Shown in pieces: positions 14,237 through 22,062 of a stretch of DNA of 64,000 nucleotides (position 1 is the stretch's first letter; each line of letters opens with the position of its first letter). The notes beneath the pieces were generated by a model, which had not been told where the DNA came from, did no database searches, and saw only the letters and a list, made by a program, of their open reading frames with translations. The position numbers were made by a program, and so were the translations under genes. Where the stretch lies: positions 1 through 64,000 of the IMG/VR virus record IMGVR_UViG_3300043411_000921, one strand, 5' to 3'. This DNA is from a virus.

Positions 14237-14541
14237 AGATTGCTTTCTGTTTTGCTTGCGATGATGTCAAATCGAACAAAATCCTCGTCCAAGATTTTCA
14301 TAGTTTTCAGAGTCTTAGGATCGAGAAAAACGGTACAAGTTTTGCCGGAACTCAATTCGCTGCTGGCTGAGACAGAAAAAGCAATGACCAGAAGAACACT
14401 GCCCTCGTCAACGACGAAAGGTGTGCGAGGGGGCTGTGTTTCCCAACGCTCGGCATTTCCTAGACGGGTTACAAAAAGCCCATATTCCCACGTTCTTAGC
14501 CGAACCAAATTGTCAATTTCAAGCTTTTGTGTCGTTGACAT
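14233..14541 (-). CDS. SH3-like small paralog, 102 aa
   Basis: IDNLVRLRTWEYGLFVT start strand, central DEGSVLLVIAFSV and last strand VFLDPKTLKTMKIL. ATG at 14541 follows the upstream stop (14543) directly. Confidence 0.7.
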   Translation of the reverse strand: MSTTQKLEIDNLVRLRTWEYGLFVTRLGNAERWETQPPRTPFVVDEGSVLLVIAFSVSASSELSSGKTCTVFLDPKTLKTMKILDEDFVRFDIIASKTESNL

Positions 14542-14542
14542 T

Positions 14543-14917
14543 TTAAGAAGTGTCGGTGATTTTCTGAAAGAAACATTCACCGATGTCACAAGCGAGAACC
14601 TTCCCGGTTGTTGGGTGAAGGAAACAAAGAAGATCATCCCAGCCCGCTCCGAGAAGTGTGAGAGCTTTTCCCGGTAAGATAGATCGTTGTCCAAGAAAGA
14701 CAAGGTTGTCACCAGGATAAACGTATTCACAATCATAGTCCTGGTTGTCAGCCTTCATGACGACTTCACAAAAGGAACTAAATGGTGGCATCAAAACTCC
14801 CACGAAACCGTAATAGACCGTTTCTCCATCTCTTTGTGCTGATAAACAATTGACATATTGATACAACGTGCCAACTTCCAATCGCTTCCAAACTCGGATT
14901 CCTTTATTCTTGCTCAT
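14543..14917 (-). CDS. SH3-like small paralog, 124 aa
   Basis: EVGTLYQYVNCLSAQ at the start, the central strand PGDNLVFLGQRS, and the closing CFLHPTTGKVLACD near residue 105. The HPxxGK form is shared with the 24-27 kb members. Confidence 0.75.
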   Translation of the reverse strand: MSKNKGIRVWKRLEVGTLYQYVNCLSAQRDGETVYYGFVGVLMPPFSSFCEVVMKADNQDYDCEYVYPGDNLVFLGQRSILPGKALTLLGAGWDDLLCFLHPTTGKVLACDIGECFFQKITDTS

Positions 14918-14983
14918 TTACACCAGCGACTTTATGAAAGAGGCATTCCCCGACACAACAGCGTTCCTGGTTTACACTTACCG

Positions 14984-15289
14984 TTACAAATCATTGTCAT
15001 CAACCACCACTTCCTCAAAACATGGCAACGAAATATGCACTAGGCGGCAGGAGTCCCAAGGCTCTGCAATCCTTCCGTTCACAATCATTCCTGTTTTGCA
15101 GTGAAGAATCAAAGCACATGAATTCATTTTTGGTGTTTGTAAAGCAATGCCAAAGTCTCCTGGAAGGATTTGAACGCCTCGATCATGGATTTTGCAGTTA
15201 ACAACCCCGTTGTTCTCGAAGGAATAGACAAGGATAGCTTTTATTCCATCTCGGGCTTTTAGGAGTGCTCCGACTTTTGCTGTTGTCAC
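14984..15289 (-). CDS. SH3-like small paralog, 101 aa
   Basis: KVGALLKARDGIKAILVYSF, central PGDFGIALQ, closing ILHCKTGMIVNGR; acidic C terminus VVVDDNDL. Four-nt overlap with the upstream zinc-ribbon gene. Confidence 0.7.
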   Translation of the reverse strand: MTTAKVGALLKARDGIKAILVYSFENNGVVNCKIHDRGVQILPGDFGIALQTPKMNSCALILHCKTGMIVNGRIAEPWDSCRLVHISLPCFEEVVVDDNDL

Positions 15290-15441
15290 TCTCTGTGAAT
15301 CCTTCCACAGTTTTCACAACGCCAAACCTTTCCACCAACAGGCTGCCCAGAAGATTGAATCAGAACCCAGGAGTGATTGCAAGGTGCAGGCTTCATCCCA
15401 AAACACCATTCATGAAGTTTTCCTGGAAAAGATGGGTTCAT
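15286..15441 (-). CDS. Mini zinc-ribbon protein, 51 aa
   Basis: MNPSFPGKLHEWCFGMKPAP followed by CNH..WRCENCGR, a candidate Cys/His zinc site. The ATG at 15441 overlaps the phosphatase stop (15438) by 4 nt, so it is translationally coupled to the phosphatase. Confidence 0.65.
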   Translation of the reverse strand: MNPSFPGKLHEWCFGMKPAPCNHSWVLIQSSGQPVGGKVWRCENCGRIHRE

Positions 15442-16214
15442 TGGGAATGTGTCTCCCCACGAGGAAAATAAACCTTGTTTGCTTGCACTTGAACAATATC
15501 CCAATCCCCAGGCTTGTCATCAGTTGTCACCAAGGCGGTCAAACGACCACCAAAGCAACAACCAGTGTCAATTGCATAACACCGAGCGCCAAACTCATTC
15601 TCCCAGACAATCACTTCCTCCAAACTCAAAACCTGATGTCCGAAAATGATGTCATGGTTGCCTTGGTACTTCTCAGCCCAAAACACAGAGCCTTCCGGCT
15701 GAATGAATCCAGGCATCTTCATTGCCATCATCTTGTTTGTCTTTTCACAAACATATCGGCACATGGTCAGAGCCTCGGGAGTCTGCCTGTCCATCGGGAT
15801 GCCAGGAACAACCCCGGCGTGGACCACAAAGGCATTATGCGTGGCAAGCTCGATGTAAAACGGGCAGGAGTCCATCCAGGAAATCTCGGCCCCGGATAAT
15901 GCCTTTACGGTCGATTCCTGGTCGGGGGAATATTTCATCGGGTTCCGATAACCAGGACGAGTTGCAACACGGTGCATGTGGTCAGCACGACGCAACAGCT
16001 TCGTGTCGTGATTTCCCTTCACAAACTCAATGTTGTTTTCCCGCATGAAACGAACAACGCCGGGAGAATCAGGTCCACGATCCACGGCATCTCCAGCAAC
16101 AATTGCCCGATCCACTCCCTTGTCAAAACCAACCTTGTCCAGGAGCATCTTGAGTTCATCAAGGCATCCGTGGACATCGCCAATCACAATCGTCTTCTTC
16201 TGCTTCGAGTTCAT
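15438..16214 (-). CDS. PPP/ApaH-like metallophosphoesterase
   Basis: A 258-residue calcineurin-type phosphatase. It carries the full motif series: GDVHGC (residues about 12-17), GDAVDRGPDS, GNHD, a FGHQ motif near residue 194 and the closing IDTGCCFGGRLTAL. This subfamily includes bis(5'-nucleosyl) tetraphosphatases and Ser/Thr phosphatases; phage lambda encodes a relative. Substrate not deducible. Expressed from its own promoter, with the -10 box 8 nt before the ATG. Confidence 0.9.
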   Translation of the reverse strand: MNSKQKKTIVIGDVHGCLDELKMLLDKVGFDKGVDRAIVAGDAVDRGPDSPGVVRFMRENNIEFVKGNHDTKLLRRADHMHRVATRPGYRNPMKYSPDQESTVKALSGAEISWMDSCPFYIELATHNAFVVHAGVVPGIPMDRQTPEALTMCRYVCEKTNKMMAMKMPGFIQPEGSVFWAEKYQGNHDIIFGHQVLSLEEVIVWENEFGARCYAIDTGCCFGGRLTALVTTDDKPGDWDIVQVQANKVYFPRGETHSQ

Positions 16215-16222
16215 GGTGAGCA

Positions 16223-16251
16223 GTCTAACACATCCTCCAGCCCAAGGTCAA
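16223..16251 (-). promoter_or_regulatory. Sigma70-type promoter, leaderless arrangement
   Basis: Leftward TTGACC (16246-16251), 17-bp spacer, TTAGAC (16223-16228); 8 nt to the phosphatase ATG. Confidence 0.7.
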
Positions 16252-16546
16252 GAAGATTTTTTCCGTGGATGATCCCTTTGGTCTGGGTGCTGGGGCTAAA
16301 AGCCTTGGATTTAAGGAGGTTGGGTTGCAGGTTGTGGAGGATAACCAGAAGAGGGATCCAAGAAGGGAACTCTAAGAAAGAAGGGGGTTCATCCGGGGAG
16401 AAGGAGTGTGTTGAAAGGATTTTTGAGTATTGGTAAAGAGGGTAAGTAATCTACCAGCTACGGTCTTGAGCAAGAACAATTGGGGTTGTTTCCTCTGCCA
16501 TCACCAATGCAGTCATCCCTTAAAGAACCAAGTCCCCCCAACCTTT
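16252..16546. other. Intergenic stretch with short repeat
   Basis: No gene seen. It contains an 18-nt element, GATAACCAGAAGAGGGAT (16340-16357), identical to 37850-37867. Both copies lie upstream of leaderless-type promoters and share a diverged 25-nt extension. The rest is purine-rich on the + strand, without a clear terminator. Confidence 0.6.
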
Positions 16547-16816
16547 TTATGCAACATATTCCCAGTAGAACAGGCTCAAGTCATGTTCAATTCCTTCGGG
16601 TGAGTAAACCCGCATGTGTTTTCCGTATTGCTGAAACCAATCAAATGTGATTCGATAATCAGCTCTTATGATTTTGCCATCACTTCTCAAAAGAACGAGT
16701 AGGTTGTTAACGGAATTGCTGCTAACGATCAAAAAGGATCCGGTTATTTGACCCTGAGCGTCTACAATCAAGGTTCCAGGCACGAAAAAACGAATGAAAG
16801 AATCAAGTTTTGTCAT
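16547..16816 (-). CDS. SH3-like small paralog (PGTL type), 89 aa
   Basis: RFFVPGTLIVDAQGQ start strand; middle NLLVLLRSDGKIIRAD; a longer C-terminal tail with aromatic residues (LSLFYWEYVA). Last gene of the array on its left side. Confidence 0.7.
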   Translation of the reverse strand: MTKLDSFIRFFVPGTLIVDAQGQITGSFLIVSSNSVNNLLVLLRSDGKIIRADYRITFDWFQQYGKHMRVYSPEGIEHDLSLFYWEYVA

Positions 16817-17052
16817 TGCTCTTCCTTTTCTGGGTAAACGATTTCAACACTGGGCCAGTTTTCTCTCAGCCAACCTTCAATCGTGGAAGCTCTAACCAAG
16901 TGAGTTTCTCCAGATAGCCACAGCGTCTTGGCGATGTAAGGTTCGTTAGGATTGTCAGCCTTGTTCCAACACAAAATCACAAAAGAGAACTTTCCGTCTT
17001 TGTGATGAAACAGTGTTCCGGCTGGGAATTTGTCTTTTGTGGTTTGGTTCAT
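16813..17052 (-). CDS. SH3-like small paralog (PGTL type), 79 aa
   Basis: DKFPAGTLFHHKDGKFSFVI, then LWLSGETHLVRAS; ends in EKEEQ, where the acidic codons double as the next gene's ribosome binding site. Confidence 0.7.
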   Translation of the reverse strand: MNQTTKDKFPAGTLFHHKDGKFSFVILCWNKADNPNEPYIAKTLWLSGETHLVRASTIEGWLRENWPSVEIVYPEKEEQ

Positions 17053-17264
17053 TGTTGAGAAGGTTTAGGTGGGAGTAGGACCAAAGTGTTGTCTTGTAAC
17101 GAACAATGATGAATGGTTGTGTAGTGATGACTCGTAACGAATCCATCGGCATTCATGATTTCTACTTCAGGGAATTGTGTCCAAGAAAGGATTAGAAAAG
17201 AAGCCATTGAACGCACAAACAATGTCCCTGGAGGAAATTGTTCTTGAATGGTCTGGGGATTCAT
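17049..17264 (-). CDS. SH3-like small paralog (PGTL type), 71 aa
   Basis: EQFPPGTLFVRSMASFLILSW, then VEIMNADGFVTSHHY and LVLLPPKPSQQ. Very close in plan to its two neighbours (QFPxGTL, then an S(F)xILxW strand). Confidence 0.7.
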   Translation of the reverse strand: MNPQTIQEQFPPGTLFVRSMASFLILSWTQFPEVEIMNADGFVTSHHYTTIHHCSLQDNTLVLLPPKPSQQ

Positions 17265-17497
17265 GTTGTGGTTGTTTGTTGGTGAGACGAAAAGATTTCA
17301 AATTGAATTGGAAACCCGCCACGGATGTCTGAATTGGGGCAAAGCGATTTTAAGGACATGCTAGATCTTTTGAATTCGATTTCACCATCCTCGAACAACA
17401 CGGTTGCCCGCTTCCCATCGCTCCTCCAGGCAAGAATCAAAACTGACCAGCAATCAGAAGACAACAATGTCCCAACAGGAAACTGATCCTTTGTCAT
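17261..17497 (-). CDS. SH3-like small paralog (PGTL type), 78 aa
   Basis: MTKDQFPVGTLLSSDCWSVL, then ILAWRSDGKRATVLFEDGEI. The ATG at 17497 is preferred over upstream codons because the previous stop is at 17500. Confidence 0.7.
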   Translation of the reverse strand: MTKDQFPVGTLLSSDCWSVLILAWRSDGKRATVLFEDGEIEFKRSSMSLKSLCPNSDIRGGFPIQFEIFSSHQQTTTT

Positions 17498-17499
17498 AA

Positions 17500-17739
17500 T
17501 CACTCCTCTGAGGTTGATGGCGGAAGAACAATTTGAGTGTTTGGCCACAAAGAGCCTTTGTGGATTATCTCGAAACTAAAAGTCATAATTCGACCACGAC
17601 CTTCCAACACCTCAGCCTGTTCCGTCTCATCGCACCAAGAAACAATCAATTCCACTGCATAGAACTTGTTCTTATTCGTGGAGTGATACAAGATCATGGT
17701 TCCAATTGGGAACCGAGCTTTCACGTCTTGAAAATTCAT
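17500..17739 (-). CDS. SH3-like small paralog (PGTL type), 79 aa
   Basis: MNFQDVKARFPIGTMILYHS start; VELIVSWCDETEQAEVLEGR in the middle; tail IVLPPSTSEE. Resembles 17049 and 17261, so these four are recent tandem duplicates. Confidence 0.7.
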   Translation of the reverse strand: MNFQDVKARFPIGTMILYHSTNKNKFYAVELIVSWCDETEQAEVLEGRGRIMTFSFEIIHKGSLWPNTQIVLPPSTSEE

Positions 17740-17748
17740 TTGGTGCTT

Positions 17749-17976
17749 CTAGTCTTCTGTGTCGGGGTTGGGTGGGATGATAGTAACATACTTGCATTCT
17801 GCTGGCCAGAAGAAAATACTCTGAACCACGCCACTCGGCCAAAGAACATCATAAGCCGAAGCAGGAGGATACTGACATGATTTTTGTTTGAGCACGACGG
17901 CAACGTATTCCCCCATGTATCCAAAAAACACGAGAGACCCAGGTGCAATGTTTTTGAGATCTTCTGGTGTTGTCAC
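17749..17976 (-). CDS. SH3-like small paralog (PGSL type), 75 aa
   Basis: DLKNIAPGSLVFFGYMGEYV start; YDVLWPSGVVQSIF last strands. GTG start overlapping the upstream TGA (GTGA). Confidence 0.65.
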   Translation of the reverse strand: MTTPEDLKNIAPGSLVFFGYMGEYVAVVLKQKSCQYPPASAYDVLWPSGVVQSIFFWPAECKYVTIIPPNPDTED

Positions 17977-18233
17977 TTTGAGTTTTCCTCATCATGATCT
18001 GGGGAATAGATTAAAAAGTCGTAAACCCTGCCCTTGAAACTTTGCAAAAAATACTTGGCCTTTATCCCAGACTTTCCACTTAAGCCAATGAAGCTAGTTG
18101 TGCCATCACAATACGTCATATCCCTCTGTTCGGTTTTTACGTTATCCAGAACAAGACAGATGATTTCCTTTGTGGTTGATAGAACAATCAACGCTCCAGG
18201 AACGATATCTTTGGGGTTCTGGGAGATGGTCAT
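17973..18233 (-). CDS. SH3-like small paralog (PGAL type), 86 aa
   Basis: MTISQNPKDIVPGALIVLST; ICLVLDNVKTEQRDMTYCDG in the middle. ATG 18233 overlaps the upstream stop by 4 nt. Confidence 0.7.
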   Translation of the reverse strand: MTISQNPKDIVPGALIVLSTTKEIICLVLDNVKTEQRDMTYCDGTTSFIGLSGKSGIKAKYFLQSFKGRVYDFLIYSPDHDEENSK

Positions 18234-18547
18234 GGCTCGTTTCCAGTTGGAAGTAGAATGTAATAGTTGTCCCAAACAATCTCATCGTAGTATCTGTTCT
18301 GGACTCCTTCGACACAAAACTTGTGTTTTTCTCCCGTTACACCGTGTAACCCTGTGAAATACACACTCCAACGAATCTCGTCGCTCAAAAAAGCCCAATC
18401 CCGGCGAGATTCGTTGGAACAATGCACATCCCCCAAAACCAAAAGGTTCACATAAGTTGATGGATCACGACTGACAAAAAGTGTTCCTGGAACAATCTGC
18501 CTCGGGTGAATACCATAGAAAGAATTCTCATACTCCGCATCTGTCAC
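18230..18547 (-). CDS. SH3-like small paralog (PGTL type), 105 aa
   Basis: HPRQIVPGTLFVSRDPSTYV, then NLLVLGDVHCSNESRRDWAF; C-terminal strand YYILLPTGNEP. A longer member with an inserted loop. Confidence 0.7.
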   Translation of the reverse strand: MTDAEYENSFYGIHPRQIVPGTLFVSRDPSTYVNLLVLGDVHCSNESRRDWAFLSDEIRWSVYFTGLHGVTGEKHKFCVEGVQNRYYDEIVWDNYYILLPTGNEP

Positions 18548-18816
18548 AAGAAAGCTTCCTTTCTGACGTAACAGATACCACTTGGTCCAAGAATCTTCAC
18601 AAAGTTTCGACCAAACGGATCTCGTTCGCCAGTTTCAAGAAACACAACAGGTTTGCCGGATGGAAGTTTTTCATTGGTTTGGAACCAATGCCTTTTCACA
18701 ATTCTATACTTACACGCTTCATCAGGACGACACTCAACTTCCCAGATTGCTGCTCCCATTGCATTCTTCACAAAGATCAGGTTGCCAACCTCAAACACAT
18801 TCTTTGCCATCGTCAT
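18544..18816 (-). CDS. SH3-like small paralog, 90 aa
   Basis: MTMAKNVFEVGNLIFVKNAM; SGKPVVFLETGERD as the central strand; FVKILGPSGICYVRKEAF as the closing pair. The ATG at 18816 (or 18810) overlaps the next gene's end by about 25 nt. Confidence 0.7.
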   Translation of the reverse strand: MTMAKNVFEVGNLIFVKNAMGAAIWEVECRPDEACKYRIVKRHWFQTNEKLPSGKPVVFLETGERDPFGRNFVKILGPSGICYVRKEAFL

Positions 18817-19090
18817 CACCTTGCTCGTTTGCGAATCTTTCCAGTTCGAGAGCTTGGTAACGGCATAGCACTTGCTCACCTCCCGGCGCAAGTAGATTCC
18901 ACACCTCACCATCTTCTTCCACTTCCAAACAAAGAAAAAGTGTGTTGGAAGGAAATTCAAGAATACCCATAGAAGCTATTTTCCCCCAGAAACGAACAGG
19001 AGTTTCAACAAACTCTTTCTTCTGGCGAACCAAATCCCCCGGCTCAAAAGAATTCCACCACCGTTTCAAATGGCTGCTACCATTGATCAT
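18791..19090 (-). CDS. SH3-like small paralog (GDLV type), 99 aa
   Basis: SFEPGDLVRQKKEFVETPVR; NTLFLCLEVEEDGEVW; LLAPGGEQVLCRYQALELE. A full three-element example. The boundary repeat at 19092 abuts its start. Confidence 0.75.
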   Translation of the reverse strand: MINGSSHLKRWWNSFEPGDLVRQKKEFVETPVRFWGKIASMGILEFPSNTLFLCLEVEEDGEVWNLLAPGGEQVLCRYQALELERFANEQGDDDGKECV

Positions 19091-19091
19091 A

Positions 19092-19110
19092 GATCGTTCC
19101 AGGATGCTTT
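19092..19110. repeat. Transcription-unit boundary repeat
   Basis: GATCGTTCCAGGATGCTTT, two bases different from the 34909 copy. On the leftward strand a CGCC-TTATT-GGCG hairpin followed by CCTTCCTTTTT lies about 40 nt earlier (19140-19165) and may terminate the preceding gene. Confidence 0.5.
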
Positions 19111-19183
19111 GTAGTGACAGGAAAACGTTTGGACGGATTGGAGTGTGTTGGGAAAAAGGAAGGCGCCAATAAGGCGTATACGG

Positions 19184-19477
19184 TCAAGGCTGTTGTAGCT
19201 CGTAGTTGTAAACCCAACCCGTGCAGCCATATGGACCCGGAACTTCAACCCAAACCGCATCTTTCCAACCGTCGTTTGTTCCGCGGTAGACAACCTTGGT
19301 CCCAGCAGGATAGAACGTGGGATTTTTGGAGTCATCTGGATCAGCGTTGAAAACAATTCGGACTTCTGGGGTGTGTCGCATTGTGGAAGTGTGGAACGGC
19401 TGGAGTTGATAAGTCTCCCCAGGAACGAGGTTGATTGGTGGTGGAGGAAAATTGGGCTTGCTGATGTTTTGAATCAT
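19184..19477 (-). CDS. SH3-domain protein, 97 aa
   Basis: A proline-rich start (PNFPPPPINLVPGETYQL) precedes an SH3b-type domain: TKVVYRGTNDGWKDAVWVEV and GCTGWVYNYEL match the RT-loop and WV-y-L ending of bacterial SH3 domains. Best anchor for the fold of the whole array. Its first 19 residues recur in the broken gene at 19926-20067. Confidence 0.8.
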   Translation of the reverse strand: MIQNISKPNFPPPPINLVPGETYQLQPFHTSTMRHTPEVRIVFNADPDDSKNPTFYPAGTKVVYRGTNDGWKDAVWVEVPGPYGCTGWVYNYELQQP

Positions 19478-19527
19478 GGTGGTGCTTCGTTGCCTTTCTG
19501 AGAATCAGTGTTGGTTCAGAGGATACT

Positions 19528-19566
19528 GTTGTAGGACTGCTAACCGTTAATCAAAAGTGCTACAAC
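19528..19566. promoter_or_regulatory. Inverted repeat upstream of rightward gene
   Basis: GTTGTAG (19528-19534) and CTACAAC (19560-19566), 25 nt apart, in the short divergent region before the rightward gene at 19588. Possible operator; no clear promoter boxes identified. Confidence 0.4.
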
Positions 19567-19587
19567 TGGATATGACTAGGTGTTACA

Positions 19588-19911
19588 ATGAATGAACGTG
19601 ATTTTCTGTATTGGTTAAATGGGTTTTTGGAACTTTCCGGTTCAGTGACGCTAAACGAAAAACAAGTGCGGGTTATCAAAGAACACATTGCTCTTGTGAT
19701 GACCAAGGTAACTCCATCTTCTGTTGGATCTCCCACAAACGACTCTTGGCTCGCGGGGCACTTTGTTTCGGGTAAAGATTGGATGAATCCTCCTAACACA
19801 TTTGATCAATGTGACAAGTGCAAAAAGCCCTGCTCAGAAGCAGGCGGAATGTGTAGAAAGTGCATGGAAACTACCAATATATCTAACGTCAAGACCCATT
19901 TGTCTTGTTGA
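19588..19911 (+). CDS. Conserved small phage protein, 107 aa
   Basis: Rightward gene inside a leftward array. MNERDFLYWLNGFLELSGSV and QVRVIKEHIALVMTKVT match a pattern I recognise from many phage genomes (xYWLQGFFEL..LxxxQ..iIxxHL) of unknown function. The C-terminal CDKCKKPC..GGMCRKC is a zinc-finger-like module. Its orientation suggests late insertion between array genes. Confidence 0.75.
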   Translation: MNERDFLYWLNGFLELSGSVTLNEKQVRVIKEHIALVMTKVTPSSVGSPTNDSWLAGHFVSGKDWMNPPNTFDQCDKCKKPCSEAGGMCRKCMETTNISNVKTHLSC

Positions 19912-19925
19912 GAACTTTCGAGTGG

Positions 19926-20067
19926 TTATTCAACACTCTGATCTTTTTTCTGAATGAGAGTGATTTCACGATAGAAGACTGGCCGTGTGTTTCCATCGCT
20001 CCCCGAACCAATGATCAAGGTTGATGGGTGGAGGAGGAAGATTGGGCCTACTGATGTTCTGAGTCAT
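19926..20067 (-). pseudogene. Chimeric remnant of two array genes
   Basis: From ATG 20067 the frame reads MTQNISRPNLPPPPINL, a copy of the start of the gene at 19184. It then shifts frame and, in another frame, continues as IIGSGSDGNTRPVFYREITL..Q to a TAA near 19926, which matches the C terminus of the gene at 20064 (GVARPLFSYEFTLVQKG). The joined product would be only 33 residues. It still keeps the ATGA overlap with its neighbour. Direct evidence of recombination between array members. Confidence 0.75.
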
Positions 20068-20372
20068 GTTGTTGTCTTATTACCTTTCTGAACGAGGGTG
20101 AATTCGTAGGAAAACAGTGGTCTAGCAACTCCAACCCCATCCAGACCAATGAACAGATGGGATTCTCCAGAAAAGTTTTCAATCAAATCAACAACAATCA
20201 AGAAAGAATTTCTTGACAATCCCTCCTTGATTTTAGCGAATTTCCACCAATTTCCGGTTTGAGAGATCAAACTAGCGGTGGTGCCGGTGGATTTGTCAAA
20301 CAGGGTAGCTGATTCCTTGAGCGGATATTTTCTCGTATATTGAATCAAATCACCTATCTTCGTCATAGACAT
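20064..20372 (-). CDS. SH3-like small paralog (GDLI type), 102 aa
   Basis: MSMTKIGDLIQYTRKYPLKE; NSFLIVVDLIENFSGE as the middle strand; SYEFTLVQKGNKTTT at the end. Its C terminus recurs in the chimeric remnant downstream. Confidence 0.7.
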   Translation of the reverse strand: MSMTKIGDLIQYTRKYPLKESATLFDKSTGTTASLISQTGNWWKFAKIKEGLSRNSFLIVVDLIENFSGESHLFIGLDGVGVARPLFSYEFTLVQKGNKTTT

Positions 20373-20704
20373 TCTTCACCATTCCCTCTCTGGATCAATG
20401 TGAGTTCATCTGCACCAAACGGTTTATACTCTCCACTTGGGAAAAAACAAACAAACAGTTCGAGTTTGTCATCAAGGAAGTAAGAGTCAACAATAACAGC
20501 ACTCAAAGAACTTGACACACTAGCAGCAGCATTAGAAAACCTGTAAAACCAAAACAAACCATTGTTTGAACGTGGCAAAGTAGTTCTGTTTTGTGTTGGC
20601 GATGCCGAAACGTGGCGACGTACTTTGTAAGATGTGCGCCGTGCTACAACCAAGTCACCAATCTCAAAAAATTCCCCCGCGTTTTTCTTTGTTTTCAAAG
20701 ACAT
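20363..20704 (-). CDS. SH3-like small paralog (GDLV type), 113 aa
   Basis: FFEIGDLVVARRTSYKVRR; central SSLSAVIVDSYFLDD; closing FVCFFPSGEYKPFGADELTL. Ends GNGEECL, overlapping the next start. Confidence 0.7.
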   Translation of the reverse strand: MSLKTKKNAGEFFEIGDLVVARRTSYKVRRHVSASPTQNRTTLPRSNNGLFWFYRFSNAAASVSSSLSAVIVDSYFLDDKLELFVCFFPSGEYKPFGADELTLIQRGNGEECL

Positions 20705-21084
20705 TCCTTCGGATTTCCTTCTGCAAGAACTTCATAGAGTTTGTTGGCTCTTGGAGAAAAAACACAAACACCTTGTTCAACATCCAACAAGACGCACCAA
20801 AAACTTTGTGTTTTTGGGTTGAACTTGACATCCATGCAGATGAATTTGTCCTCTGCGCTTAGGATTACAAGGTTCATTCGCCTTTTTGGACCATCATACT
20901 CTAGGCCGCAATTCGATGGATGCAAAACATATCGCCACCTCCCCTCTGTTTCCTCAACAACGGTAAAGTCGTTATTCTGATCATTGGTCACTTCGAAGAA
21001 ACCTCTTGTTCCCCTGTAACCGTCGCGCACATCAGGAATAAAACCAATCAAGTCCCCAAGTTTCATGGAAGACAACTGTTTCAC
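20695..21084 (-). CDS. SH3-like small paralog (GDLI type), 129 aa
   Basis: MKLGDLIGFIPDVRDGYRG near the start, RMNLVILSAEDKFICMD in the middle, ending NPKECL like its neighbour (ECL). Four-nt overlap with the membrane protein gene upstream. Confidence 0.7.
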   Translation of the reverse strand: MKQLSSMKLGDLIGFIPDVRDGYRGTRGFFEVTNDQNNDFTVVEETEGRWRYVLHPSNCGLEYDGPKRRMNLVILSAEDKFICMDVKFNPKTQSFWCVLLDVEQGVCVFSPRANKLYEVLAEGNPKECL

Positions 21085-21371
21085 TGCTTTTCTGCTTGAA
21101 TACGGCTGATCGAGTCTGCCTTCTCAATAGCCAAAACAGACAACACAGCAAAAGCGACAAAAAAGAGGAAAACAATTTCTCGAAACAACTCACCAGGCGG
21201 GGAAGGGAGAATGGGAATGGAGGCGAGGATTGCAAACGCGGTTAGGATATGACAAACAAACCCGGCAAAACCAAGCCCGTTCCAGAACTTGAACCAATCA
21301 TACTTGAGAGGAGTTGGCGGCACCTTTGGAGGTTGCCAAGGAAAACGATAAGGGTGCGTGTTGTTGCTCAT
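21081..21371 (-). CDS. Two-pass small membrane protein, 96 aa
   Basis: Begins MSNNTHPYRFPWQPPKVPPT; hydrophobic segments at about 30-52 and 62-82; ends in a charged helix (IEKADSISRIQAEKQ). The -10 box TATGGT lies 6 nt before the ATG. Not an SH3-like protein; function unknown. Confidence 0.75.
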   Translation of the reverse strand: MSNNTHPYRFPWQPPKVPPTPLKYDWFKFWNGLGFAGFVCHILTAFAILASIPILPSPPGELFREIVFLFFVAFAVLSVLAIEKADSISRIQAEKQ

Positions 21372-21377
21372 ACCCAA

Positions 21378-21407
21378 ACCATACCACAGACCAATAACCC
21401 TTGGCAA
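21378..21407 (-). promoter_or_regulatory. Sigma70-type promoter, leaderless arrangement
   Basis: Leftward TTGCCA (21402-21407), 18-bp spacer, TATGGT (21378-21383), 6 nt before the ATG at 21371. Confidence 0.65.
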
Positions 21408-21430
21408 CAACAAAATACAACAGGCCACAA

Positions 21431-21449
21431 ATCGCTCCAGGAGGCTTTT
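21431..21449. repeat. Transcription-unit boundary repeat
   Basis: ATCGCTCCAGGAGGCTTTT, identical to 261-279. Here it forms a CCAGGA-AAAGCC-TCCTGG hairpin and sits between the gene ending at 21545 and the promoter at 21378. Confidence 0.55.
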
Positions 21450-21544
21450 CCTGGCATGAGAATATCTCGGATGGATTGGGGGTCGTTGAAAAGATTTGGC
21501 GGCACTGCTGAGGCTTGTGGAGCGACTGAGAGGGCGTTGGAATG

Positions 21545-21826
21545 TCAGAGGAAGGTTGAGTTGGGATCATGGAACGAGAACCCAGGAACTCTTTTCTGAA
21601 ACTGGATGCAAACGCGGCTGTTGGAATCATTTGGACTAACAACAGAAAAGAAAAGATGTGTGCGATTGTCAAACTCTTCATCAAACACCTCAAATAAAAA
21701 CTTGGTCAAGCAGATATGTTTGCCATCTTCTTGTTCGATCAGCAAGCCGGGGAAGAAGTCATCTTTGGTGAAGAAAGTGATATGGGTTAGTGAGTCTTTG
21801 AGAGAAAGGAAATTGGGTTTGGTCAT
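21545..21826 (-). CDS. SH3-like small paralog (PGLL type), 93 aa
   Basis: KDDFFPGLLIEQEDGKHICL; THLFFSVVSPNDSNSRVCI as the closing strands. Last gene of its block before the boundary repeat. Confidence 0.65.
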   Translation of the reverse strand: MTKPNFLSLKDSLTHITFFTKDDFFPGLLIEQEDGKHICLTKFLFEVFDEEFDNRTHLFFSVVSPNDSNSRVCIQFQKRVPGFSFHDPNSTFL

Positions 21827-22062
21827 GTCTCGCTTGGTTTTTCTGCCACTGCTAAAAGTTCGAGGAAAGTGGAATCAATGGTTTTTGTCTCACCTGCAAG
21901 ATTGCAAATTTTCAAACTTTGGTACGGTTTTGCTCCTGGATAGCAGACCGTGTTTGACACGATCTCAACAACAATTCCTTTTTTGAGGTCACTTTTATCA
22001 GTGATTATTCTGATCTTTACCAAATCACCGACACAGAATTTTCTGGATGTTGTGTTATTCAT
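21823..22062 (-). CDS. SH3-like small paralog (GDLV type), 79 aa
   Basis: RKFCVGDLVKIRIITDKSDL; KKGIVVEIVSNTVCYPG; LKICNLAGETKTIDSTFLEL. ATG at 22062 chosen near the upstream stop at 22055. Confidence 0.7.
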   Translation of the reverse strand: MNNTTSRKFCVGDLVKIRIITDKSDLKKGIVVEIVSNTVCYPGAKPYQSLKICNLAGETKTIDSTFLELLAVAEKPSET

